This document shows, in pieces, positions 26,540-33,428 of a DNA stretch of 43,840 nt. Position 1 is the first letter of the stretch, and every line of letters begins with the position of its first letter. The translations under genes and the position numbers were made by a program. The stretch is from an uncultured Bacteroidota bacterium (GTDB taxonomy: Bacteria; Bacteroidota; Bacteroidia; NS11-12g; UBA9320): contig CAJXIQ010000003.1 of NCBI GenBank assembly GCA_913054375.1, forward strand, positions 1 through 43,840. Reading direction: 5' to 3'. The notes beneath the pieces are model-generated. The model had not been told where the DNA came from, ran no database searches, and worked only from the letters and a program-made list of their open reading frames with translations.

Positions 26540-28425
26540 TACGCCCGAGCATTGCTGCCCTGCATGTAGTAAACATAGCTTCTGTTGACTACCTGATTTC
26601 CCCCGGGTGTAGGATAGTTCCCAGAAAAATACCAATCTCCCAGATGGTTAGGACATGAAGCATGGAGTCCTTTAATAGTTTGATAAACTATCTCAACCTG
26701 TGCCTGCATACCTACAGGTGTAACCAATCTACCAATCTCTGCTTCTATTTCCTTGTCTGTGTACCGATCATAAAGCATTTTTACCTTATTCTCCATTTCA
26801 GCCACCGGCTTTTCTAGTTCCGCCGTACACGCTTCAAAAACCACATCCATAAATTGAAGATCCCCTTCTTTTTCGAGCAAACTCTTTACTGCTTGAAAAG
26901 CGATAAACTCATTCATACGACTCATGTCTATCCCATAGCAATCTGGATATTTTATGATAGGGGCACTCGAAGCTACTATTATTTTTTTGGGACCTAAACG
27001 GTCCAATATTCTCAGAATACTTTTCTTCAAGGTGGTGCCTCTTACGATGCTATCATCCACAACCACAAGCGTATCTGTAGGTTTCACCACTTCGTAGGTC
27101 ACATCGTATCCATTACCCACTAAGTCGTCTCTACCCTCGTCTTGAGCAATGAACGTTCGTATTTTGGCGTCTTTGATGAGTAATTTTTCTCTTCTTATTT
27201 TTACAGAAAGGAGTGTATCTATCTCCTGAGCTGTTGCCGTACTCCCCAGTTTAAGGAGCTGCTCTCTCTTCCACTTATCCAAGTACTTGTATACGCCATC
27301 GATAAGTCCATAGTATGATGTAGCTGCCGTATTTGGTATATATGAAAAAACAGTAGATCGAATATCGAAGTCAAGCCTAGTGAGTATCTCTCGCGATATT
27401 TTACGCCCCAGCCGTTTACGCTCCTCATGTATTTTCCCATCACTACCTCTGGAGAAATAGATACGCTCAAAGCTACACGAAAGGCGTTCTTGAGGTTCCA
27501 TAATTTGTTTCTCTTCAAAGCTTCCATCTCGCTTTACGATTAGGGCATTCCCCGGTTTCACTTCTTTCAGATCACCCATTTGCAAGTCGAACGCGGTTTG
27601 AATAGCGGGTCGCTCACTAGCAACTACGACTACTTCATCATTGGCCCAATAGTAGTTGGGTCTTATCCCGTTTGGATCCCGCATTACAAATGCATTTCCA
27701 TCTCCTATTAACCCTACCATGTTGTATCCTCCATCGACACTTTTGAATGAATTTTTTAGTACATTCTCTAGATCTAGGTTGTTTTTAATATACTCCGCAG
27801 TAGCAAGGCTATCCATATCATTCTCCTTACACTCCTTGTACAGTCGTTCGTTCTCATCATCCAAAAAATGTCCAATTTTTTCGAGCATCGTAACGTTATC
27901 ACTTATTTCTTTGGGATGCTGTCCTAGCTCTATGAGTTGCTGGTACATTTCTTGTACGTTGGTCACGTTATAGTTTCCAGCTAACACAAGGTTTCTACTC
28001 ATCCAGTTATTTTGACGCAGAAATGGATGAATATTCTCAATACTATTTTTCCCATGAGTAGCATACCTGAGGTGCCCCAAAAGTACTTCCCCGGCATACG
28101 CGTAATTTTTTTTGAGCCACTTTGTATCTTGGGCTTTCTCCTGATTTAGATTAGCAAATTTTGTATTGACACGTTCAAAAAGTGTAGAAACAGCGCCGCT
28201 ACCGTTTGCTCTTTCTCGGGCTATGTACCTACTACCATACTCTGGATCCAATTTTATCGCCGCAAGACCAGAACCATCTTGGCCTCTATTGAGTTGCTTA
28301 TTCATAAGCATTTGCAATTTCTTTAATCCCCAAAGTTCTGTTCCATACTTCTCTTTGTAGAATTCTAGTGGTTTTCTAAGCCTTATAAAGGCTACACCAC
28401 ACTCGTGTTTTATAGGATCGCTCAT
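26536..28425 (-). CDS. purF: Amidophosphoribosyltransferase (PurF family), long Bacteroidota form
   Basis: Glutamine PRPP amidotransferase, the committed step of purine synthesis. It begins MSDPIKHECGV: the Cys9 after a short propeptide is the class II glutaminase nucleophile once processed. Glutaminase signatures (NRGQDGSG, GHLRYATHG) and the PRPP-binding loop VVVDDSIVRGTT are intact. At 629 aa it is clearly longer than the ~470-510 aa of classical PurF, a length I associate with a Bacteroidota subfamily; a second classical copy may exist elsewhere. It converges on hutI with overlapping stops and shares a promoter region with aroQ. Confidence 0.88.
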   Translation of the reverse strand: MSDPIKHECGVAFIRLRKPLEFYKEKYGTELWGLKKLQMLMNKQLNRGQDGSGLAAIKLDPEYGSRYIARERANGSGAVSTLFERVNTKFANLNQEKAQDTKWLKKNYAYAGEVLLGHLRYATHGKNSIENIHPFLRQNNWMSRNLVLAGNYNVTNVQEMYQQLIELGQHPKEISDNVTMLEKIGHFLDDENERLYKECKENDMDSLATAEYIKNNLDLENVLKNSFKSVDGGYNMVGLIGDGNAFVMRDPNGIRPNYYWANDEVVVVASERPAIQTAFDLQMGDLKEVKPGNALIVKRDGSFEEKQIMEPQERLSCSFERIYFSRGSDGKIHEERKRLGRKISREILTRLDFDIRSTVFSYIPNTAATSYYGLIDGVYKYLDKWKREQLLKLGSTATAQEIDTLLSVKIRREKLLIKDAKIRTFIAQDEGRDDLVGNGYDVTYEVVKPTDTLVVVDDSIVRGTTLKKSILRILDRLGPKKIIVASSAPIIKYPDCYGIDMSRMNEFIAFQAVKSLLEKEGDLQFMDVVFEACTAELEKPVAEMENKVKMLYDRYTDKEIEAEIGRLVTPVGMQAQVEIVYQTIKGLHASCPNHLGDWYFSGNYPTPGGNQVVNRSYVYYMQGSNARAY

Positions 28426-28443
28426 ATACTGAGATTAAGCAAA

Positions 28444-28451
28444 CAAATGTA
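28444..28451 (-). promoter_or_regulatory. purF promoter, -7 box TACATTTG
   Basis: TACATTTG on the minus strand, ending 18 nt before the purF ATG. It directly abuts the aroQ -7 box on the other strand. Confidence 0.6.
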
Positions 28452-28459
28452 TAACTTTG
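28452..28459 (+). promoter_or_regulatory. aroQ promoter, -7 box TAACTTTG
   Basis: TAACTTTG matches TAnnTTTG and ends 23 nt before the aroQ TTG. The first base follows the last base of the oppositely oriented purF box. Confidence 0.58.
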
Positions 28460-28482
28460 AAGCATCATAAGAGTCACCTTAA

Positions 28483-28905
28483 TTGAAAATACTAATCATA
28501 AACGGCCCAAATTTAAACTTGCTTGGTAAGCGAGAGCCAAGCGTGTATGGACACCAGAGTTTTGAGGAATTCCTTGAGCAGGTTAAGCACCAGTTCTCAA
28601 CACTAGAAATCGACTATTTTCAAAGCAATAGAGAAGGAGAGTTAATCGACCAACTACACCAAACAGAAAATACTGATTATCAAGGAATCGTACTAAATGC
28701 TGGCGGATATTCGCATACTTCAGTAGCCTTAGCAGATGCTGTGGCCGCTATAACTACTCCCGTTATTGGTGTTCATATTTCCAATATATATTCAAGAGAG
28801 CAGGAAAGGCATACAGAGTTATTGGCTCAATATTGCATCGGAGGAATATTTGGTTTAGGACTTCAAGGGTACGTTAGTGCTATACAAGCACTTATAAGTC
28901 TGTAA
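28483..28905 (+). CDS. aroQ: Type II 3-dehydroquinate dehydratase
   Basis: Shikimate-pathway enzyme converting 3-dehydroquinate to 3-dehydroshikimate, normally a dodecamer. The 140-aa protein begins MKILIINGPNLNLLGKRE, then the active-site-lid tyrosine region SVYGHQSFEEF, the substrate site NAGGYSHTSVALADA and the HISNIYSREQERH block with catalytic His. The start codon is TTG. The 3' end overlaps the convergent glycosyltransferase gene by 14 bp. Confidence 0.94.
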   Translation: MKILIINGPNLNLLGKREPSVYGHQSFEEFLEQVKHQFSTLEIDYFQSNREGELIDQLHQTENTDYQGIVLNAGGYSHTSVALADAVAAITTPVIGVHISNIYSREQERHTELLAQYCIGGIFGLGLQGYVSAIQALISL

Positions 28906-29914
28906 AGACCTTTTTCCCTTTGGCAAAATAGTGCCAGACTATTGATTTGGAATACAAGTCAACCTTCGTATTACCTATTTTTTTTACACTCTTTCGTTTG
29001 CGTAATGTTGTGCTTAGACTTCCCCAAAAGGCAACGTGTGCTTTAACAATAGTCCCCACTCGCTTTGGCTGGCCGTCCAACATAAATTTTATGGCAGACA
29101 CCCCATCCAGTAGCATTCGCCATACAATAGTGAATAGCCAAAATGGAGAATCCAGATTCTTTGCCAGTAGTATTAGGTTATTCCTGAAATTGAGAAAATA
29201 CTTTCTTTCTGATCCTTCTGCAAGTGTACCCCCACCAAGATGATATACCTCCGAACTGGGTTGTACCATAACAGAATAGCCCATACGCTGAAGTCGCCAA
29301 CAAAGATCTATCTCTTCCATATGAGCAAAAAAGTCCGCATCCAAAGCTCCTGCTTTGTGATATACTTCTGCACGAATAAACATACACGCTCCTGTGGCCC
29401 AAAAGGCTTTCTGCGGTTTATTGTATTGCCCCTTGTCTTCTTCGAGCGTATCAAATATTCGCCCACGGCAAAAGGGATAACCCCATTTATCCAAATACCC
29501 TCCACTGGCTCCTGCATATTCAAATAGTTCAGGCTGCTTGGCATCCAGTATCTTGGGTTGTATTGCTCCAATATTCTTATCGGCAATGGCCATATCTACT
29601 AATGGACTCAGCCAGTTTTCTGGCACTCTTACATCACTATTTAGCAGTACATAGTAATCTGCCTCTATTTGCTCCAATGCCCAATTGTATCCTCCTGCAT
29701 AGCCATAGTTCTCTGGAGACACGAGTAGTTCTATGTCCTCAGCAAAATGTTGTTTAATGTAGCTTGCACTATCATCTGTACTTGCATTGTCTACTACCCA
29801 TACTTCTTTATTGCCATACGCTGTAGCCAATACTGAAGGCAAAAAACGCTCCAGCAACAGACGCGTGTTATAGTTCAATATGACTATGGCAACTTTGGGT
29901 TGTACACTTTTCAT
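28892..29914 (-). CDS. Family 2 glycosyltransferase
   Basis: GT-A fold inverting glycosyltransferase of the rhamnosyltransferase-like GT2 group. Motifs: VAIVILNYN at residues 8-16, WVVDNASTDDS near 38-48, the DxD-like NSDVRVP near 93-99 and the acceptor region HMEEIDLCWRLQRMGY. A membrane-associated C-terminal helix (FWLFTIVWRMLLDGV) suggests action at the inner membrane on a lipid-linked glycan. The acceptor is unknown. A hypothetical gene ends 2 bp upstream, so the two form an operon. Confidence 0.85.
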   Translation of the reverse strand: MKSVQPKVAIVILNYNTRLLLERFLPSVLATAYGNKEVWVVDNASTDDSASYIKQHFAEDIELLVSPENYGYAGGYNWALEQIEADYYVLLNSDVRVPENWLSPLVDMAIADKNIGAIQPKILDAKQPELFEYAGASGGYLDKWGYPFCRGRIFDTLEEDKGQYNKPQKAFWATGACMFIRAEVYHKAGALDADFFAHMEEIDLCWRLQRMGYSVMVQPSSEVYHLGGGTLAEGSERKYFLNFRNNLILLAKNLDSPFWLFTIVWRMLLDGVSAIKFMLDGQPKRVGTIVKAHVAFWGSLSTTLRKRKSVKKIGNTKVDLYSKSIVWHYFAKGKKVFTDL

Positions 29915-29916
29915 CT

Positions 29917-30285
29917 CTATTCGCTTTTATCCGAAAATATAAATTTCATACTTTCAGGATGAACAAGTAAAACACAAAATTTATCCGAATTCCCCTGAAA
30001 TTGTTGTTTGAAATCTGCTTCTCGTTCTTTTACTACTATCTCTCGGGTTACCATTTCTTCCAGCGTACTTGCACTAAAGTGAAAATGTGTTTGATGATCA
30101 CTCCTATCTATCACTTTCTGTGCAATAGCTATCTCATCTGCATGGGCAATAATAACAGGAAACTTAGAGTAACCCCCGTCTACAATGGCTTTCACTGTTT
30201 CATTCAATTCTTTTTTGAGCACTTTAATATCACTCTCCAAATTGTATAGTATTTCTTTCTCTTTTTCTGATATGCTGTTATCCAT
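29917..30285 (-). CDS. Hypothetical protein, 122 aa
   Basis: I do not recognise this protein. It is soluble and charged, with an N-terminal helical segment (ISEKEKEILYNLESDIKVLKKEL) that may form a coiled coil and a mixed alpha/beta remainder containing HADEIAIAQK and DHQTHFHFS. No signal peptide or membrane span is seen. It ends 2 bp before the glycosyltransferase start on the same strand, so it probably shares its transcript and may serve the same pathway. Confidence 0.6.
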   Translation of the reverse strand: MDNSISEKEKEILYNLESDIKVLKKELNETVKAIVDGGYSKFPVIIAHADEIAIAQKVIDRSDHQTHFHFSASTLEEMVTREIVVKEREADFKQQFQGNSDKFCVLLVHPESMKFIFSDKSE

Positions 30286-30403
30286 ATAAGCGTATTTGTA
30301 TTGGCTACCGAAAAAACAATTTTACTTAATCAATGGCAAAAGTGTAGAAATAAAGTCGTATTCTCGACCATAGATTCAAGAAAGCAACGATAATTTAGTG
30401 AAT

Positions 30404-30469
30404 ATGAAAATCATTCTCATACATGTGGCAGCTCAAGCCTTCTTGCATCGCGTGAGACCAAGCCTATGA
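30404..30469 (+). CDS. 21-codon ORF overlapping the next start (possible leader peptide or broken N-terminus)
   Basis: ATG AAA ATC encodes MKIILIHVAAQAFLHRVRPSL, and its TGA overlaps the ATG of the next ORF (ATGA). A degenerate -7 box TAATTTAG (30391-30398) ends 5 nt before the ATG, the same layout as several real genes here. It is too short for the ORF track. It could be a coupled leader peptide, or the original N-terminus of the downstream protein separated by a frameshift. Neither is proven. Confidence 0.35.
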   Translation: MKIILIHVAAQAFLHRVRPSL

Positions 30470-30759
30470 GAGCTACTGCAAATCTACCTGCTCTACTTTT
30501 CAGTGGTCCAATACCCTTTAATAATTTGAATGTAATGGCTCTCAACATTGTTGCTAAAGCAGAACTACGTTTTTATCAGCAAAAAAGAAACACCAATACC
30601 CTGAGAACTGATGTCCTATACCGCGGTATCGGGTGTGTAGAAGCTATAAGACATCCAGGACACTACCTGCAAAAAGAGATCAGTGATCTAATTTACTTTC
30701 CCTGGAGAGAAGGGAAAGGCCAACGCTTGCACATACCTGTAAGTATTTACATAGAATAA
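30466..30759 (+). CDS. Small protein resembling a TonB C-terminal domain, possibly a degraded gene
   Basis: A 97-aa ORF without a membrane anchor. Its second half (LYRGIGCVEAIR ... IYFPWREGKGQRLHIPVSI) resembles the end of TonB C-terminal domains, where RGIGGGCDEEA, a W-P-G-K turn and a final beta strand occur. The first half is too short and lacks TonB's proline-rich linker and membrane helix. It may be a remnant or a stand-alone domain. It starts within the stop of a 21-codon ORF and ends 2 nt before the GNAT start. The resemblance is by eye and weak. Confidence 0.4.
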   Translation: MRATANLPALLFSGPIPFNNLNVMALNIVAKAELRFYQQKRNTNTLRTDVLYRGIGCVEAIRHPGHYLQKEISDLIYFPWREGKGQRLHIPVSIYIE

Positions 30760-30761
30760 CT

Positions 30762-31262
30762 TTGAAACACGATAAGCTCCAATCTAAGCAGGTTGTATCT
30801 GAAGAAGATATAACCACTGTAGCCATTCTTGCCAAGCAAATATGGACACAGCACTACACGCCAATTATTGGAATAGCTCAAGTAGACTATATGCTGGCTA
30901 AGTTTCAGGACGAAACCGCTATTGCCGCTCAAATAGAAAAGGGGTACAGCTATACACTATGGCATAACCCAGAGCCCATTGGATACCTTTGTTTACTCCA
31001 TCAAAATGACGGTCTCTTCATAAGCAAAATATACCTTCTACTGGATGAAAGAGGCAAAGGATATGGCAAAAAAATGATGACCTATGCTATCGCAGAAGCG
31101 AAAGTAAACAAGCATAAATACATACGACTTACCGTAAATAAGTACAATGATAAAAGCATTGCGGCTTATGAAAAACTGGGATTTATAAAAAAGCGAGAGG
31201 TAGTTTTTGACATTGGCAAAGGCTACTCCATGGATGACTTTGAGATGGAGTTGGCTATCTAA
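30762..31262 (+). CDS. GNAT-family N-acetyltransferase
   Basis: Acetyl-CoA-dependent acyltransferase of unknown substrate. The 166-aa protein has the acetyl-CoA pyrophosphate-binding motif ERGKGYGKKMM near residues 97-107 and the C-terminal NKYNDKSIAAYEKLGF block typical of GNATs. The start is TTG, 2 nt after the stop of the preceding ORF, so translation is probably coupled. The TTG sits inside a TAACTTTG (30757-30764) that resembles a -7 box; there is no later in-frame start before the conserved fold, so I take that match as incidental. It overlaps rlmD by 8 bp, convergent. Confidence 0.82.
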   Translation: MKHDKLQSKQVVSEEDITTVAILAKQIWTQHYTPIIGIAQVDYMLAKFQDETAIAAQIEKGYSYTLWHNPEPIGYLCLLHQNDGLFISKIYLLLDERGKGYGKKMMTYAIAEAKVNKHKYIRLTVNKYNDKSIAAYEKLGFIKKREVVFDIGKGYSMDDFEMELAI

Positions 31263-32661
31263 GTGCCAATAGGACTACATTCTCAACGTGATGTGTCTGC
31301 GGAAACATATCTACCGCTTGACTTTTTATCACCTTATATTTTGAATCTAACATGGCTAAATCTCTTGCCTGCGTTGCTGGGTTACAACTTACATAGACTA
31401 TCTTAGGGCATGCTATATCTCCCAAGTATTCTACTACTTTAGGATGCATCCCACTGCGAGGAGGGTCTGTGATAATGATATCTGGTTTGCCATGTGTCGT
31501 GTAAAATTCGGCATTGAAAACATCTTTCATATCTCCTGCTAGAAACTCCACGTTGCTCAGTCCATTGATGCCCGCATTTACCTTTGCGGCCTCTATGGCT
31601 TCTTCTATTATTTCTACACCTACAGCTTTCTTGGCAGACTTCGCTGCTACACACGTAATTGTTCCTGTACCACAATACAAGTCATACACTACATCATCTG
31701 CTTGTATATCTGCAAAATCTATGGCTACCTTGTAGAGGCTTTCTGCCTGCTTCGGATTGGTTTGAAAGAATGACTTTGGAGAGATATTGAATTTCAACCC
31801 TCCCAATTCTTCTTGTATCTCAAAATCGCCACTGTATGGGATAAATTCTTGATCGAAGATACTATCATTCAATTTTGTATTGATACAATAGTTCAATGCC
31901 TTCGGGTTGAATTCTTTTTGAATAGCAGCCATAAGAGGCTCTATCTTATCCATCTCTGGCAAAGCAAATACGACATTTACCATCCAATCACCTCCTACCG
32001 TATTGCGTAGCATTAAATTTCTCATAAGACCACCGTGATCTTTCAGATCATAAAATGAATAGTCGTTTTCGATACAAAACGCATACACGAAGTTGCGTAT
32101 GGCATTTCCTCTGTCATCTTGCAACCAGCACTTGTCTATGGCAAGTACTTTGTCAAATCTACCTGGAGCATGAAAACCAAGTGCATTCGTATGGTCCAGA
32201 TCCTCTAATGTCTCATTCTCATACAACCACCTTTTATTGCTAAAGGTGTATTCCATTTTATTGCGATAAAACTGTAGGTCATTAGCTGCCAAAATAGGCA
32301 AGGTCTCTCCAATCTCAATCTTACCGATACGCTCCATACAATCTCTAGCCCATTGATCTTTGAGCTCAGCTTGTGCCGTGTAATCTATATGTTGCCACTT
32401 GCAACCCCCACATGTACCATAATGCTCACAAAACGGCTCTACCCTCAACTTACTAGCGGTGTGTATTTGAGTGATTTTAGCCAGGCTAAATTTCTTCTTA
32501 CGGCCTACTATCTGTAAATCTACTACATCTCCAGGGGCTCCGTATTTTACAAAAATCACCTTGCCTTCTATTTTAGCTAATGCATGGCCTTCACCTCCTG
32601 CGGCAAGCAATTCTACATTTTCAAAATGCATCTGCCTGTCCTTCTTCTTTCTACGTCCCAA
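31255..32661 (-). CDS. rlmD: RlmD-type 23S rRNA (uracil1939-C5)-methyltransferase
   Basis: RumA/TrmA-family SAM methyltransferase. A TRAM domain covers about residues 11-65, then the iron-sulfur cysteines CEHYGTCGGCKW, the SAM motif VYDLYCGTGTIT, DPPRSGMHP, and the catalytic cysteine block YVSCNPATQARDL. The 468-aa length is normal. Family members modify U1939 or U747 of 23S rRNA; the exact target cannot be fixed from sequence. The start is TTG at 32661; an ATG ten codons later (MHFENVEL) is an alternative. Confidence 0.9.
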   Translation of the reverse strand: MGRRKKKDRQMHFENVELLAAGGEGHALAKIEGKVIFVKYGAPGDVVDLQIVGRKKKFSLAKITQIHTASKLRVEPFCEHYGTCGGCKWQHIDYTAQAELKDQWARDCMERIGKIEIGETLPILAANDLQFYRNKMEYTFSNKRWLYENETLEDLDHTNALGFHAPGRFDKVLAIDKCWLQDDRGNAIRNFVYAFCIENDYSFYDLKDHGGLMRNLMLRNTVGGDWMVNVVFALPEMDKIEPLMAAIQKEFNPKALNYCINTKLNDSIFDQEFIPYSGDFEIQEELGGLKFNISPKSFFQTNPKQAESLYKVAIDFADIQADDVVYDLYCGTGTITCVAAKSAKKAVGVEIIEEAIEAAKVNAGINGLSNVEFLAGDMKDVFNAEFYTTHGKPDIIITDPPRSGMHPKVVEYLGDIACPKIVYVSCNPATQARDLAMLDSKYKVIKSQAVDMFPQTHHVENVVLLALR

Positions 32662-32728
32662 TATGTGTTGTTTTTGATTTGTTATTTTTTCTGGTTTGCT
32701 GCAGTGCGTTCTATACTCGTATGCACTG

Positions 32729-33217
32729 TTATTGCGAAACTGATTTCCTATAGCGTTCTACATTATCCAGTATTTCGCTAAACTTTTTTACATCATGATA
32801 TCCGGGCACTTGAAACATCTTTTTAGTTTCTGGCACAAAAAAGAAGAATGTAGGGTAGCCCCCTGGCTTGTTATTAGACAAAGCCAAAAGTAGCTCTCTA
32901 CCACTTAGCGAGTCACCAGTGCCAGCATCATATCTTCCAGGTTTTTCCGGGTTGAATTTAATAGCTATGTACTTTTCGTTAAACCGCTTTATTATACTAT
33001 CATTGGAGAAAGTCTTCCTGTCCATCACTTTACACCATCCACACCAATCTGTATAACAGTCTATCACCGCTATTTTCCCTTTTTGTTGAGCAAGATCAAA
33101 TCCCGTATTAAAATCATACCATTTTATTTTATTGGGCACATCAGATGTACCGCTAGTGTAATACCGAGCTCCAATAAGAAGAGGAAAAATGGCTAGTGCA
33201 AATACTATTTTTTTCAT
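32729..33217 (-). CDS. Secreted thioredoxin-fold protein with CGWC motif
   Basis: A 162-aa protein with an N-terminal hydrophobic signal (about residues 3-16) and a thioredoxin-like domain: DWCGWCKVMDRKTF with the redox pair at Cys59 and Cys62, and a cis-proline region GGYPTFFFF. It resembles the periplasmic thioredoxin-like proteins common in Bacteroidota (DsbD/DUF255-like type). Role: probably thiol-disulfide exchange in the periplasm; the partner is unknown. A TATTTTTG -7 box ends 10 nt before the ATG. Confidence 0.8.
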   Translation of the reverse strand: MKKIVFALAIFPLLIGARYYTSGTSDVPNKIKWYDFNTGFDLAQQKGKIAVIDCYTDWCGWCKVMDRKTFSNDSIIKRFNEKYIAIKFNPEKPGRYDAGTGDSLSGRELLLALSNNKPGGYPTFFFFVPETKKMFQVPGYHDVKKFSEILDNVERYRKSVSQ

Positions 33218-33227
33218 AACAGAGACG

Positions 33228-33235
33228 CAAAAATA
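33228..33235 (-). promoter_or_regulatory. -7 box TATTTTTG before the thioredoxin-like gene
   Basis: TATTTTTG on the minus strand fits TAnnTTTG and ends 10 nt before the ATG, predicting a leader of only a few bases. Confidence 0.5.
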
Positions 33236-33399
33236 ACGTTTAGGTCACGGTTTCATGATGTCTAGTTACATTTTTACATGCCACCGAACCTTTGCATACC
33301 TTAAGTGGACCAATACAGACGAGATCAAGTAAATTAAAATTGTCCTAAGGAAGCAGCTAGAGAGGAGCCAGATGCTCTGAAACAAGGCAACAAAAAGTG

Positions 33400-33407
33400 T
33401 ACATTTG
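33400..33407 (+). promoter_or_regulatory. -7 box TACATTTG before the DUF4175-like gene
   Basis: TACATTTG is a perfect match. It contains the TTG that the ORF track uses as start (33405), so translation must begin downstream; the next in-frame start is the GTG at 33429, 21 nt after the box. Confidence 0.58.
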
Positions 33408-33428
33408 CGTTATACGAAACAGACCAAC

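Noticed and set aside
30757-30764. TAACTTTG overlapping the GNAT start as a promoter
   Set aside because: It would exclude the TTG start, and no later in-frame start precedes the conserved fold; coupling to the upstream ORF explains the gene better.
32703-32729. CAGTGC / GCACTG inverted repeat near the 3' end of the thioredoxin-like gene
   Set aside because: Six pairs with a 15-nt loop and no T run; too weak for a terminator or operator.
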